DNA of 5,973 bases from CAYJOG01 sp964371695 [NCBI: uncultured bacterium] (GCA_964371695.1 CAYJOG010000194.1:1-5973); one strand, 5' to 3'. Shown: positions 1 to 5,877, counted from the first letter of the stretch. Notes: generated from the letters alone by a model not told the origin. Program-made: numbers and translations.

Positions 1-1
1 G

Positions 2-148
2 GTTTACATTTTCGTGAAGCTCTTTGAAAACCCCCTGCTGGCCCCCGGTGTGTGGCTGGTGCTGGCGGGGGCCGCCACGCTTTCGTCCCTGGCCCCGGCG
101 CGGGCCGCCGCCCGCATGGCGGTGGTAGACGCATTGCGTCAGAACTGA
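2..148 (+). CDS. FtsX-type ABC transporter permease, C-terminal end only
   Basis: This is the last 48 codons of a gene that begins before the window. The fragment reads as a hydrophobic segment (VWLVLAGAATLSSLAPARAA) followed by the terminal motif ARMAVVDALRQN. That pattern, a last membrane helix followed by PAR-A-ARM-VVDALR, is typical of the cytoplasmic C-terminus of FtsX/MacB/LolC-E permeases. It matches the end of the next gene closely: 25 of the last 40 positions are identical when the two tails are aligned, for example NP-L, G-WL-L and ARM-VVDALR. The two are therefore probably paralogous subunits that pair in the inner membrane, as LolC and LolE do. The stop codon lies 9 nt before the next ATG, and the GAGG overlapping the stop probably serves as the ribosome binding site for that gene. 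The N-terminal membrane helix and periplasmic domain lie outside the window. Confidence 0.85.
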   Translation, partial: VYIFVKLFENPLLAPGVWLVLAGAATLSSLAPARAAARMAVVDALRQN

Positions 149-157
149 GGCCCCGAC

Positions 158-1540
158 ATGAGACTCTTCAACCTCGCCCTTCGCAACATGGCCCGCAACC
201 GCAGGCGCTCCATCGCCACCATGCTGGCCATCGGCATCAGCGCCTCGGCCATGGTGTTGTTCGGCGGTTTCATCAGCAACATCTTTCTCTCGTTCGAGAC
301 CAACATCGTGCAGTTCAGCGGCCACCTCAAGGTTTACCGCAAGGGTTATTTCCAATACGGCGCGGGCAGGCCGTGGGATTTTGACCTGGGCAATTACCAC
401 AAAATCGTGGACCTCATCAACAGCGACCCGGCGCTGAAAAAACTCACCCGTCTGGTGACGCCGGTGATGGAGCTGGGGGGCATTGTGGGCAACCCCAAAA
501 GCGACCGCAGCAAAACCTTTTTCGCCACCGGCGTATTGCCCAACCAGTTCTATGCCTCCTATGGCTGGAACGATCACAAACTGCGCAACCCCGCCATCGA
601 CATTAAACGCCGCCCCCAAAAACTTTTCAGCCACGACAAACGGGGCGGCATCATGGGCGTGCATCTGGCCAAGCTGCTCAAGCTGTGCGAGGGGCTTGAG
701 CCCACGCCCTGTCAAAAACAGAAAATCCAAGATTTTGAAGACGTGGTTCCTTCGGCCTCGGTGAAATATGACCCGCGCAAGGGCGGGGAAGATCCGCGCC
801 CCCAGGTAAACCTGCTCAGCTCGGCGGGCGGCGCGCCCAACGTGCTGCGTCTGAGCGTGATTCAGGCCGACGTGATGGGCGATGAAGAGTTCGACAGCAA
901 CTACATTCTCATGCATCTGGATCTGGCCCAGCGCCTGATGTACGGCCCCGGCCAGCACAACCGCGCCACCACCGTGCAGATACAACTGCACCACACCGAG
1001 GACATCGCAGCCGCCCGCGCCGCCCTGGACAGCCTGTTCAAAAAACACGGCCTGGAAATGGAAGTGAAGGACTACAAGGACATGTGGCCGCAGTTCAAAC
1101 AGGTAATCGGCATGTTCAGCATCATCTTCGCCTTTATTGCGGGCGTGATGGGCGTGGTGGCGCTCTTCAGCGTGAGCAACACGGTGAGCATGAGCGTGAT
1201 GGAGCGCGTGGGCGAAATCGGCACGCTGCGCAGCATGGGGTTGCGCCAGGGCGGCATCATGAAGCTGTTTCTGCTGGAGGGCATTCTGCTGGGCGTGATT
1301 GGCGCGTCGGCGGGCCTGCTGCTGGGGCTGGGGTTGGCGGAGATCATCAACAACTCCGGCATGCACTGGCTGCCGCCCACACAAACCGCCCGCGTGCCCC
1401 TTTTGCTGGAGCCGCTGAAAAACCCCCGGCTGGTGCTGGGCTCGTGGCTGGGACTGGTCACCGCCGCGCCCCTCAGCGCGCTTGGCCCCGCCCGCTTTGC
1501 CGCCCGCATGAAAGTGGTGGACGCCCTGCGGCATCAGTAA
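158..1540 (+). CDS. FtsX/LolC-E-type ABC transporter permease
   Basis: This 460-aa inner-membrane permease belongs to the type VII (MacB/LolCDE/FtsX) ABC class, which does not pump through a channel but passes mechanical force to the periplasm, as in lipoprotein release. Predicted layout: a basic cytoplasmic N-terminus (ARNRRRS), membrane helix 1 about 19-44, a large periplasmic domain about 45-312, helix 2 about 316-340, helix 3 about 368-395 and helix 4 about 424-441. The conserved cytoplasmic coupling segment after helix 2, MERVGEIGTLRSMGLR (348-363), is the FtsX hallmark that contacts the ATPase. The start follows GAGG at 147-150 with 7 nt spacing. No ATPase is visible here; it probably lies upstream. 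The neighbours, a paralogous permease before and a LolA-like protein after, point to lipid or lipoprotein trafficking. The periplasmic domain carries two cysteines (177 and 185) that could form a disulfide. The family is clear but the substrate is not, so lolC or lolE is not assigned. Confidence 0.9.
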   Translation: MRLFNLALRNMARNRRRSIATMLAIGISASAMVLFGGFISNIFLSFETNIVQFSGHLKVYRKGYFQYGAGRPWDFDLGNYHKIVDLINSDPALKKLTRLVTPVMELGGIVGNPKSDRSKTFFATGVLPNQFYASYGWNDHKLRNPAIDIKRRPQKLFSHDKRGGIMGVHLAKLLKLCEGLEPTPCQKQKIQDFEDVVPSASVKYDPRKGGEDPRPQVNLLSSAGGAPNVLRLSVIQADVMGDEEFDSNYILMHLDLAQRLMYGPGQHNRATTVQIQLHHTEDIAAARAALDSLFKKHGLEMEVKDYKDMWPQFKQVIGMFSIIFAFIAGVMGVVALFSVSNTVSMSVMERVGEIGTLRSMGLRQGGIMKLFLLEGILLGVIGASAGLLLGLGLAEIINNSGMHWLPPTQTARVPLLLEPLKNPRLVLGSWLGLVTAAPLSALGPARFAARMKVVDALRHQ

Positions 1541-1627
1541 ACATTTGGCGTAGGCGCGGTGTCCTCACGGCATCCACGTGAACCCGCTCTAAAAGAGAAA
1601 TAGAGAAGCGAAGAAAAAGGAGCCCCC

Positions 1628-2404
1628 ATGAAAAAAAACCTCTCCCTCCCTGTAATGACTTTTGCACTGGCCCTCGCCGCCCGCGCACTGGCGGCCCCCA
1701 CGGCGGCGGAAATCGTGAAAAAGTCCGACAGCATCCGCAACCCGTCCAAGCCCTTCAGCATCCGGGTGGGCCTGACCGAATACCGCAAAGGCAAGGCCAC
1801 CGACACCGGCGCGGTGGTGGTGTATTCCAAAATGGAAACCGGCGGCGGCCAGTATCGCAGTCTGGTGCGTTTCGAAGAACCCAAAAAAGACGTGGGCAAG
1901 CTCATTCTCATGGACGGCAACGTGTTGTGGTTCTACGACCCCGCCGAAAAAGCCAGCGTGCGCATCAGCCCCCAGCAGCGCCTGCTGGGTCAGGCCAGCA
2001 ACGGCGACGTAGTCACCATCAATTTTCAGCACGACTACACCGCCACCCTCAAGGCCACCGAAACCATCACCGACGCCGAGCGCAAAAGCCGCACCTGCTA
2101 CAAACTTTTCATGAAGGCCAAAAACAGCAACGTCACCTATGACAGCGCGGAATACTGGGTGGACACCCAATCTTTTGAACCGGTGAAAGGCAAGTTTTTT
2201 GCCGACAGCGGCCGCCTGCTCAAGACCGCTTATTACCGGGGTTATCAAACCCAGTTGGGGGCCAAACGCCCCACCGAGATTCTCATTCTCGACGGTGTGG
2301 ACACCAGCCTCGTCACCCGGCTCAACTACAGCAACTACGTCACCCGCGACATCCCCGAGACGTGGTTCCAGAAAAGCTACCTGCCCCGCTTCAAGCCGGA
2401 GTAA
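1628..2404 (+). CDS. LolA-like outer membrane lipoprotein-sorting protein (periplasmic)
   Basis: The 258-aa product has a Sec signal peptide: MKKN, a hydrophobic stretch to about residue 20, and probable cleavage after ALAA (about 23). The mature part resembles the LolA-like 'outer membrane lipoprotein-sorting protein' family (the PF17131 type). These proteins have an open beta-barrel with a hydrophobic cavity that carries acyl chains across the periplasm. Visible family features are the early amphipathic helix AAEIVKKSDSIRNP (26-39), the strand RSLVRFEEPKKDVGKLIL (77-94), the WFYDP turn (101-105), the region YWVDTQSFEPVKGKFF (176-191) and a terminal SYLPRF. The start is well supported by AAAGGAG at 1616-1622, 5 nt before ATG. 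The gene lies 87 nt after the permease, a gap with no clear terminator, so cotranscription is likely. Such proteins often accompany FtsX or MMPL transporters. This one probably serves a dedicated route and not the housekeeping Lol pathway. The cargo is unknown. Confidence 0.85.
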   Translation: MKKNLSLPVMTFALALAARALAAPTAAEIVKKSDSIRNPSKPFSIRVGLTEYRKGKATDTGAVVVYSKMETGGGQYRSLVRFEEPKKDVGKLILMDGNVLWFYDPAEKASVRISPQQRLLGQASNGDVVTINFQHDYTATLKATETITDAERKSRTCYKLFMKAKNSNVTYDSAEYWVDTQSFEPVKGKFFADSGRLLKTAYYRGYQTQLGAKRPTEILILDGVDTSLVTRLNYSNYVTRDIPETWFQKSYLPRFKPE

Positions 2405-2552
2405 CGGACGCGACCATGGGGTTTGCAAAAACAAAAAAACCGCTATTCCTTCTCCCGTCCGAAGAATGGGAGAAGGTGGCCGAAGGCCGGATGAGGGCGT
2501 CAAACAAAAAGACAAAAACCTTATTTGGTGTTTTTCACATCGCCCTCACCCA

Positions 2553-2582
2553 GTTGCTGGCCAGAAAAGAATGGTCAGCAAC
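2553..2582. repeat. Hairpin inserted between the two inner arms of array copy 1
   Basis: GTTGCTGGCCA (2553-2563) and TGGTCAGCAAC (2572-2582) are inverted, with 10 of 11 Watson-Crick pairs and one G-T wobble around the 8-nt loop GAAAAGAA. The hairpin sits between the CCCTCACC motif and the CCCTCTCCC palindrome. In copy 2 only AA separates the corresponding motifs (CGCCCC and CCCTCTCCC, 5937-5953). Confidence 0.75.
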
Positions 2583-2584
2583 CA

Positions 2585-2614
2585 CCCTCTCCCATGCAAA
2601 GCACGGGAGAGGGG
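2585..2614. promoter_or_regulatory. Palindrome whose right arm doubles as a possible ribosome binding site for the barrel gene
   Basis: CCCTCTCCC (2585-2593) and GGGAGAGGG (2605-2613) are perfectly complementary. The inner bases TGC/GCA also pair around an AAA loop, leaving one A/C mismatch, so the hairpin is close to 13 bp. The purine-rich right arm (GGGAGAGGGG) ends 8 nt before the proposed ATG at 2623 and is the best Shine-Dalgarno-like sequence there. Folding of the hairpin would hide it. The pairing is seen directly; a role in translation is inference. Confidence 0.45.
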
Positions 2615-2622
2615 AAAGGGTG

Positions 2623-4146
2623 ATGCTTTTTGCATTGTCCAGCGGTGCGACAGCGCCGGAAGATAGCCAAAAAACCAGACAGGTTTTTTTCTCTCGATGG
2701 CTTCACGCCCTCCTTTTGCTTGGGCTTTGCGGACTGACGCTGGCCGCGCCGGTGCAGGCGGCCAAGGCCAAAAAAAATCCGCCCCCCGCAGCGGAAGACC
2801 TGGATCTGGAAATGATTCCCGGCGACATTCTCGACGCCGAAACGCCGGAGTCCGCCGTGGGTGAAGACAAAGCCGCCCTGAAAAAATGGGAGACCACCGG
2901 CTCGCTCACCACCGAGTTCCAGCGGCAATATCCCGATCACCGCGTGCCCGTGCCATTGCCGCCGGGCTTTGACAAACACCAGATTCGCCAGGGCCGCACC
3001 AGCTTTTCGTGGCGCGGCACGGGGCGGCTGGGCGCCAAAACCACACTCACCGTGCAGAACCGGGTGAACTGGATTTTCAGCCAGTCTGACGGCCCCAATT
3101 CGTTTCAGACAAGCGGCGATTTGCGCGAGCTTTTTCTCACCTTTCGCCTCAACAAAAAACACTACCTGGACATTGGCCGCGTGAACCTGAAAGAGGGCGT
3201 GGCCAGCGGCTTTAACCCCACCGATCATTTCAAGGCGGGGGCCGTGTCTCTGCGCACCAGCGAAGACCCCAGCAGGCTGCGCGAAGACCGCCTGGGGGCG
3301 CTGATGGTGCGCTGGCAGACCATCGGCCCCAAAGGCTCGCTCTCGGTGGCCTATGCGCCGCAGGTGCGGGGCGCGGCAGATGCGTGGTTTAACGGCGGGG
3401 GTGATTTTGCGCTGGCGCTGAACGCCACCAACGGTCTGACGCGGTGGCACGTGAAGTTTGCCCCCGTGTGGTTTGAAGACGACAACCCGGAGTTCATCTA
3501 CTACAACGAGTCGGGCAACGAGCGCGTGGGGCTGAACTGGGCCAAGGGCGTGGGCAACAAACACGTGGTGTATGCCGAACTCAGCGCCCGGCGGGGCGGC
3601 GGCGCGCTGGTGGCCATGGGCGCGGCGGCCCCGGCGGGGCTGGGGGGCGACCCCGCCAAGGTGCGTCAGCAACTGGCGCTGGGGTTTTCTTATGCCGATA
3701 ACCGCAAGCGCAATCTGTGGGTGGAATATCACCGCAATCAGGCGGGGTTTTCGGGCAGCGACTGGCGCAAGTGGTTTGACATGGGGGCCATTGGCGGCGC
3801 GCTGGTGCAAGACCCGGCCACCAAAACCCTGGGGGGACAAATCCTGGGCCAATTGTGGAAAACCCGCGTGGTCAACCAGTCACTGTCTGAACCCATGGGC
3901 CGCGAGGTGCTGTTCGCCCGTTACAGCGCCACCGACGCTTACCGCCCCAAACAGGACCTTTCCGCTATCGTGTTTCTGAACCTGCATGATGGCTCGTTGT
4001 TTTTTCAGCCCCGTCTGGATTTCCGACTGAGCGACAGCCGCAGCGCGGGGGCCTCGTGGACATTCCTCGGCGGCAAGGAACGCAGCGAATATGGCAGCGT
4101 GCCCCTGCGAGATGCCGCCCAGGTGGAATACACCCTGCATTTTTGA
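2623..4146 (+). CDS. Predicted outer-membrane beta-barrel protein of the lipid/lipoprotein transport cassette
   Basis: With the ATG at 2623 the product is 507 aa. It has a signal peptide preceded by an unusually long leader: basic RW at 25-26, hydrophobic core LHALLLLGLCGLTLAA (27-42), probable cleavage after PVQA (46). A low-complexity stretch (KAKKNPPPAAEDLDLE) follows. The remainder, from about residue 90, is rich in alternating polar/hydrophobic strands with aromatic ends, such as TTLTVQNRVNWIFS, GSLSVAYAPQV and NLWVEYHRN. The chain ends in EYTLHF; a C-terminal Phe in such a strand is the usual barrel assembly signal. An NPTD motif (198-201) after DIGRVNLKEG recalls DUF1302-like outer-membrane proteins. 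No exact family was recognised. It is probably the outer-membrane partner of the permease/LolA-like genes. The frame stays open upstream to an ATG at 2362, but that extension overlaps the LolA-like gene and the hairpin array and has no signal-peptide logic. GTG 2620 and TTG 2635 are alternative starts. Confidence 0.8.
   Translation: MLFALSSGATAPEDSQKTRQVFFSRWLHALLLLGLCGLTLAAPVQAAKAKKNPPPAAEDLDLEMIPGDILDAETPESAVGEDKAALKKWETTGSLTTEFQRQYPDHRVPVPLPPGFDKHQIRQGRTSFSWRGTGRLGAKTTLTVQNRVNWIFSQSDGPNSFQTSGDLRELFLTFRLNKKHYLDIGRVNLKEGVASGFNPTDHFKAGAVSLRTSEDPSRLREDRLGALMVRWQTIGPKGSLSVAYAPQVRGAADAWFNGGGDFALALNATNGLTRWHVKFAPVWFEDDNPEFIYYNESGNERVGLNWAKGVGNKHVVYAELSARRGGGALVAMGAAAPAGLGGDPAKVRQQLALGFSYADNRKRNLWVEYHRNQAGFSGSDWRKWFDMGAIGGALVQDPATKTLGGQILGQLWKTRVVNQSLSEPMGREVLFARYSATDAYRPKQDLSAIVFLNLHDGSLFFQPRLDFRLSDSRSAGASWTFLGGKERSEYGSVPLRDAAQVEYTLHF
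2643..2658. repeat. GACA-loop hairpin, copy 1
   Basis: CGGTGC (2643-2648) pairs with GCGCCG (2653-2658) around the tetraloop GACA, with one G-T wobble. With its flanks (2639-2659) it matches 18 of 21 positions of a block at 5858-5878. It lies inside the assigned start region of the barrel gene and would encode residues 7-12 there. Confidence 0.7.
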
Positions 4147-5474
4147 TGCCTGCTCACACCGAAGAACTCAGCATCCGCGACCTCAACCACACGGGCCAGG
4201 GTGTGGGTGTGGGGCCGGGCGGCGTGGCCACCTTTGTCACCGGCGCGCTGGTGGGCGAACGGGTGCGCGTGGCCATCACGCAAAACAAAAAAAATCACCG
4301 TGTGGGCCAGTTGCTGCAAGTGCTGGAACCTTCGCCCCAGCGCGCCGCGCCATTTTGCGAAGCCTATGGCCGCTGCGGTGGCTGCCAGTTGCAGCATCTG
4401 GATTATCCGGGTCAGCTCACGTGGAAGGCGCGTTATCTCAAAGAAACACTGCGCCGGTTGGGGGGCCTGGAGGCGGGCGACGTGGTGGTGCTTTCGGGTC
4501 GGGACCGCGACTGCCGCGCCACGTTGCGTCTCGTGGCCCAGCCCGGTGAACACACCCTGCGCCTGGGGTTTTTTGAAGCACGCTCGCACCAGCTCGCGCC
4601 CATCGCGGCCTGCCCTGTTTCTGCGCCGCCCCTGGGCCGCGCGCTGGACTGGCTGCATCAACTGGCCGCACAAAACGTGGGCGCACTCGCGGGCCTCAGC
4701 GCCGTGGGGCTGCGCTGCAACACGGCGGGGGAGGTGGTGGTGCTGCTGAGCGGCGAGGTGCGCCTGGATGAAAAGATTTTTCCGCCGCCGCCTCCCATTG
4801 TGGGCGTGGCCCTGTGCGACAAACCCAAAGGCAACCGCTTGTTTGCCGAACACTGGCGCACCACCTGGGGCCATCCGCGCCTCACCGAAAACCGCCTGGG
4901 TTTTGAGGGGCTGAGGCTCAGCCCCGGCTCGTTCATGCAGGCCCACCCGGCGGTGCATGACCTGTTCCTGCGCTGGCTGGAGGACTTTGCCCGCACACAG
5001 CCCCCCGGCGCGGTGGCGGACCTGTTTGCAGGCACGGGGCTGAGTTCGCTGGTGTTTGCGCGAGCGGGCCACCGCGTGGTGAGTGTGGAGTCGGGCCGGT
5101 CCAGCCACGAAGATGCCGTGGTCAATCTGCGCCACGCGAAACAGGGTGAAACAGAAACCGGCTCTCAGGCTCTGGCGGTGCGCGCCCTGGCCGAGGACTG
5201 GCTCGCCGACCAGTCCCCCGGCGGCTTTGCGGGTGTTTTTCTCAACCCGCCCCGCAAGGGTCTGTTGCCCGGCGGCGCGGCGGCGCTCGCGGCCCTTGGC
5301 CCCCAGTGGATTGTGTATCAATCCTGCAACGCCGCCAGTCTGGCCCGCGACACCGGCGCGCTGGCCCAGACGGGTTATGGCCTCACCCACACCCTGCTGC
5401 TGGACTTTTTCCCCCACACCGCCCACCTCGAAGCCGTGGTGGTGATGGAAAAGCATCGCTCTCACCCCTGCTAA
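4146..5474 (+). CDS. TrmA/RlmD-family 23S rRNA (uracil-5-)-methyltransferase
   Basis: The 442-aa enzyme should transfer a methyl group from S-adenosylmethionine to C5 of a uridine in RNA, most likely 23S rRNA, in the cytoplasm. A TRAM RNA-binding domain spans about 6-60 (IRDLNHTGQGVG..., FVTGALVGERV). A 4Fe-4S site follows, with Cys71-X5-Cys77-X2-Cys80 and Cys156, the spacing seen in RlmD (RumA). The SAM-binding loop is DLFAGTG (292-298). The substrate-side motif SFMQ is at 262-265 and NPPRKG at 367-372. The catalytic nucleophile is Cys394 in YQSCN and the general base is Glu429 in FPHTAHLE. All catalytic essentials are present and the length is normal, so it should be active. Several signature positions differ from the usual RlmD/RlmCD form. 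Its ATG overlaps the preceding stop (TGATG, one shared base) and no strong ribosome binding site is seen, which suggests coupling by reinitiation. An RlmC-like or dual-site specificity is possible, so no symbol is given. Confidence 0.92.
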   Translation: MPAHTEELSIRDLNHTGQGVGVGPGGVATFVTGALVGERVRVAITQNKKNHRVGQLLQVLEPSPQRAAPFCEAYGRCGGCQLQHLDYPGQLTWKARYLKETLRRLGGLEAGDVVVLSGRDRDCRATLRLVAQPGEHTLRLGFFEARSHQLAPIAACPVSAPPLGRALDWLHQLAAQNVGALAGLSAVGLRCNTAGEVVVLLSGEVRLDEKIFPPPPPIVGVALCDKPKGNRLFAEHWRTTWGHPRLTENRLGFEGLRLSPGSFMQAHPAVHDLFLRWLEDFARTQPPGAVADLFAGTGLSSLVFARAGHRVVSVESGRSSHEDAVVNLRHAKQGETETGSQALAVRALAEDWLADQSPGGFAGVFLNPPRKGLLPGGAAALAALGPQWIVYQSCNAASLARDTGALAQTGYGLTHTLLLDFFPHTAHLEAVVVMEKHRSHPC

Positions 5475-5483
5475 ACTTTCTTC

Positions 5484-5702
5484 ATGGCCCGGCAGGTGCA
5501 GATCCGAATCAAACCCGACGGCAGCATTGAGGCCGAAACCCTGGGGCTGAAGGGCGCCCGTTGCCTGGACGTGTTGCCCCAACTGGAAACCATGCTGGGG
5601 GCGCTGGCCACAGAGAGCGAATACACCGCCGAATATCACGAAACCGAACAGGCGGTGGAAGAACAGCAGCGCACACAAACCGTGACCGAATGGCGCGAAT
5701 GA
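5484..5702 (+). CDS. Small DUF2997-like protein
   Basis: This 72-aa soluble, acidic protein has no signal or membrane segment. It resembles the DUF2997 family of small proteins, judged from recall of the pattern: a short N-terminal strand pair (QVQIRIKPDGSIEAETLGLKG, residues 4-24), a single conserved-looking Cys in GARCLDVLPQLETMLG (24-39), and then a Glu-rich tail (EYTAEYHETEQAVEEQ). Family members have no established function. In cyanobacteria they are often encoded next to ycf35-like (DUF1257) genes, and no such gene is in this window. The ATG is 9 nt after the methyltransferase stop, so the two are probably cotranscribed, although no clear Shine-Dalgarno sequence precedes it. Codon use and GC richness match the neighbours, which supports a real gene. 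The next downstream sequence is a non-coding repeat array. Confidence 0.65.
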   Translation: MARQVQIRIKPDGSIEAETLGLKGARCLDVLPQLETMLGALATESEYTAEYHETEQAVEEQQRTQTVTEWRE

Positions 5703-5828
5703 GCGGCGAGGCAGCCATCTTTGTTCATTTTTCATAAGTTTATGCACTCCAACATCGTGCCCTCTCCCCTATGGGGAGAGGGTGCCCCGAAGGGGCGGGT
5801 AATGGGCGCGGGGGGGCATTTGGGGTTG

Positions 5829-5850
5829 CGGCAGCATGTTGATGCTGCCG
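5829..5850. repeat. Perfect hairpin in the middle of array copy 2
   Basis: CGGCAGCAT (5829-5837) and ATGCTGCCG (5842-5850) are perfect 9-bp inverted repeats around the loop GTTG, followed directly by the 8-bp palindrome GGCGCGCC. No matching hairpin was found in copy 1. The hairpin is not followed by a T run, so it does not look like a standard terminator. Confidence 0.75.
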
Positions 5851-5861
5851 GGCGCGCCCAG

Positions 5862-5877
5862 CGGCACGACAGTGCCG
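5862..5877. repeat. GACA-loop hairpin, copy 2
   Basis: CGGCAC (5862-5867) and GTGCCG (5872-5877) form a perfect 6-bp stem around GACA. Compared with 2643-2658, one pair changed from G-C to A-T and one from T-G to C-G, while the loop and the flanking CCAG are unchanged. The stem is therefore conserved as a structure. Confidence 0.7.

Larger units (their letters stand above)
2448..2659. repeat. Composite intergenic hairpin array, copy 1
   Basis: This non-coding block lies between the LolA-like gene and the barrel gene. In order it holds: a perfect 9-bp inverted repeat CCTTCTCCC (2448-2456)/GGGAGAAGG (2468-2476); a small GGCC-GAA-GGCC hairpin (2478-2488); GGATGAGGGCG (2489-2499), which pairs at 10 of 11 positions with CGCCCTCACCC (2541-2551) around an A/T-rich spacer; an extra hairpin (2553-2582); a second perfect 9-bp repeat CCCTCTCCC (2585-2593)/GGGAGAGGG (2605-2613); and a GACA-loop hairpin (2643-2658). 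CTCTCCC/GGGAGAG repeats of this kind are dispersed in many GC-rich Gram-negative genomes. The last hairpin overlaps the first codons assigned to the next gene. A related array lies at 5760-5967. Possible roles are a mobile REP/MITE-like element, a folded RNA that dampens or stabilises the transcript, or a partial terminator. Confidence 0.85.

Noticed and set aside
1541-1627. Gap between the permease and the LolA-like gene, checked for a promoter or terminator
   Set aside because: No strong hairpin with a T run and no convincing -35/-10 pair. Only the ribosome binding site at 1616-1622 stands out.
2514-2535. Possible intrinsic terminator: AAAAACC, loop, GGTGTTTTT
   Set aside because: The stem is A/T-rich with a 2-nt bulge and only two G-C pairs, so it is too weak to call. 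It fits better as the spacer inside the hairpin array.
2362-2622. N-terminal extension of the barrel gene to the first ATG
   Set aside because: It would overlap the LolA-like gene by 43 nt and translate the hairpin array, and it would put the signal peptide more than 100 residues inside the protein.
2575-3852. Long open frame on the minus strand (425 codons) opposite the barrel gene
   Set aside because: Low-complexity Arg/His/Ala/Gly-rich translation with no signal or motif. The plus strand has a signal peptide, a barrel-like pattern and a C-terminal Phe.
4056-4145. N-terminal extension of the methyltransferase to an upstream ATG
   Set aside because: The extra residues lie inside the barrel gene and precede the TRAM domain without homology-like features. 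ATG 4146 fits the domain start and the overlap pattern.
4005-5747. Long open frame on the minus strand (580 codons) opposite the methyltransferase
   Set aside because: It is a shadow frame from GC-rich codon bias. Its translation is rich in His, Arg, Gln and Ala with no domain, while the plus strand encodes a fully motif-supported enzyme.
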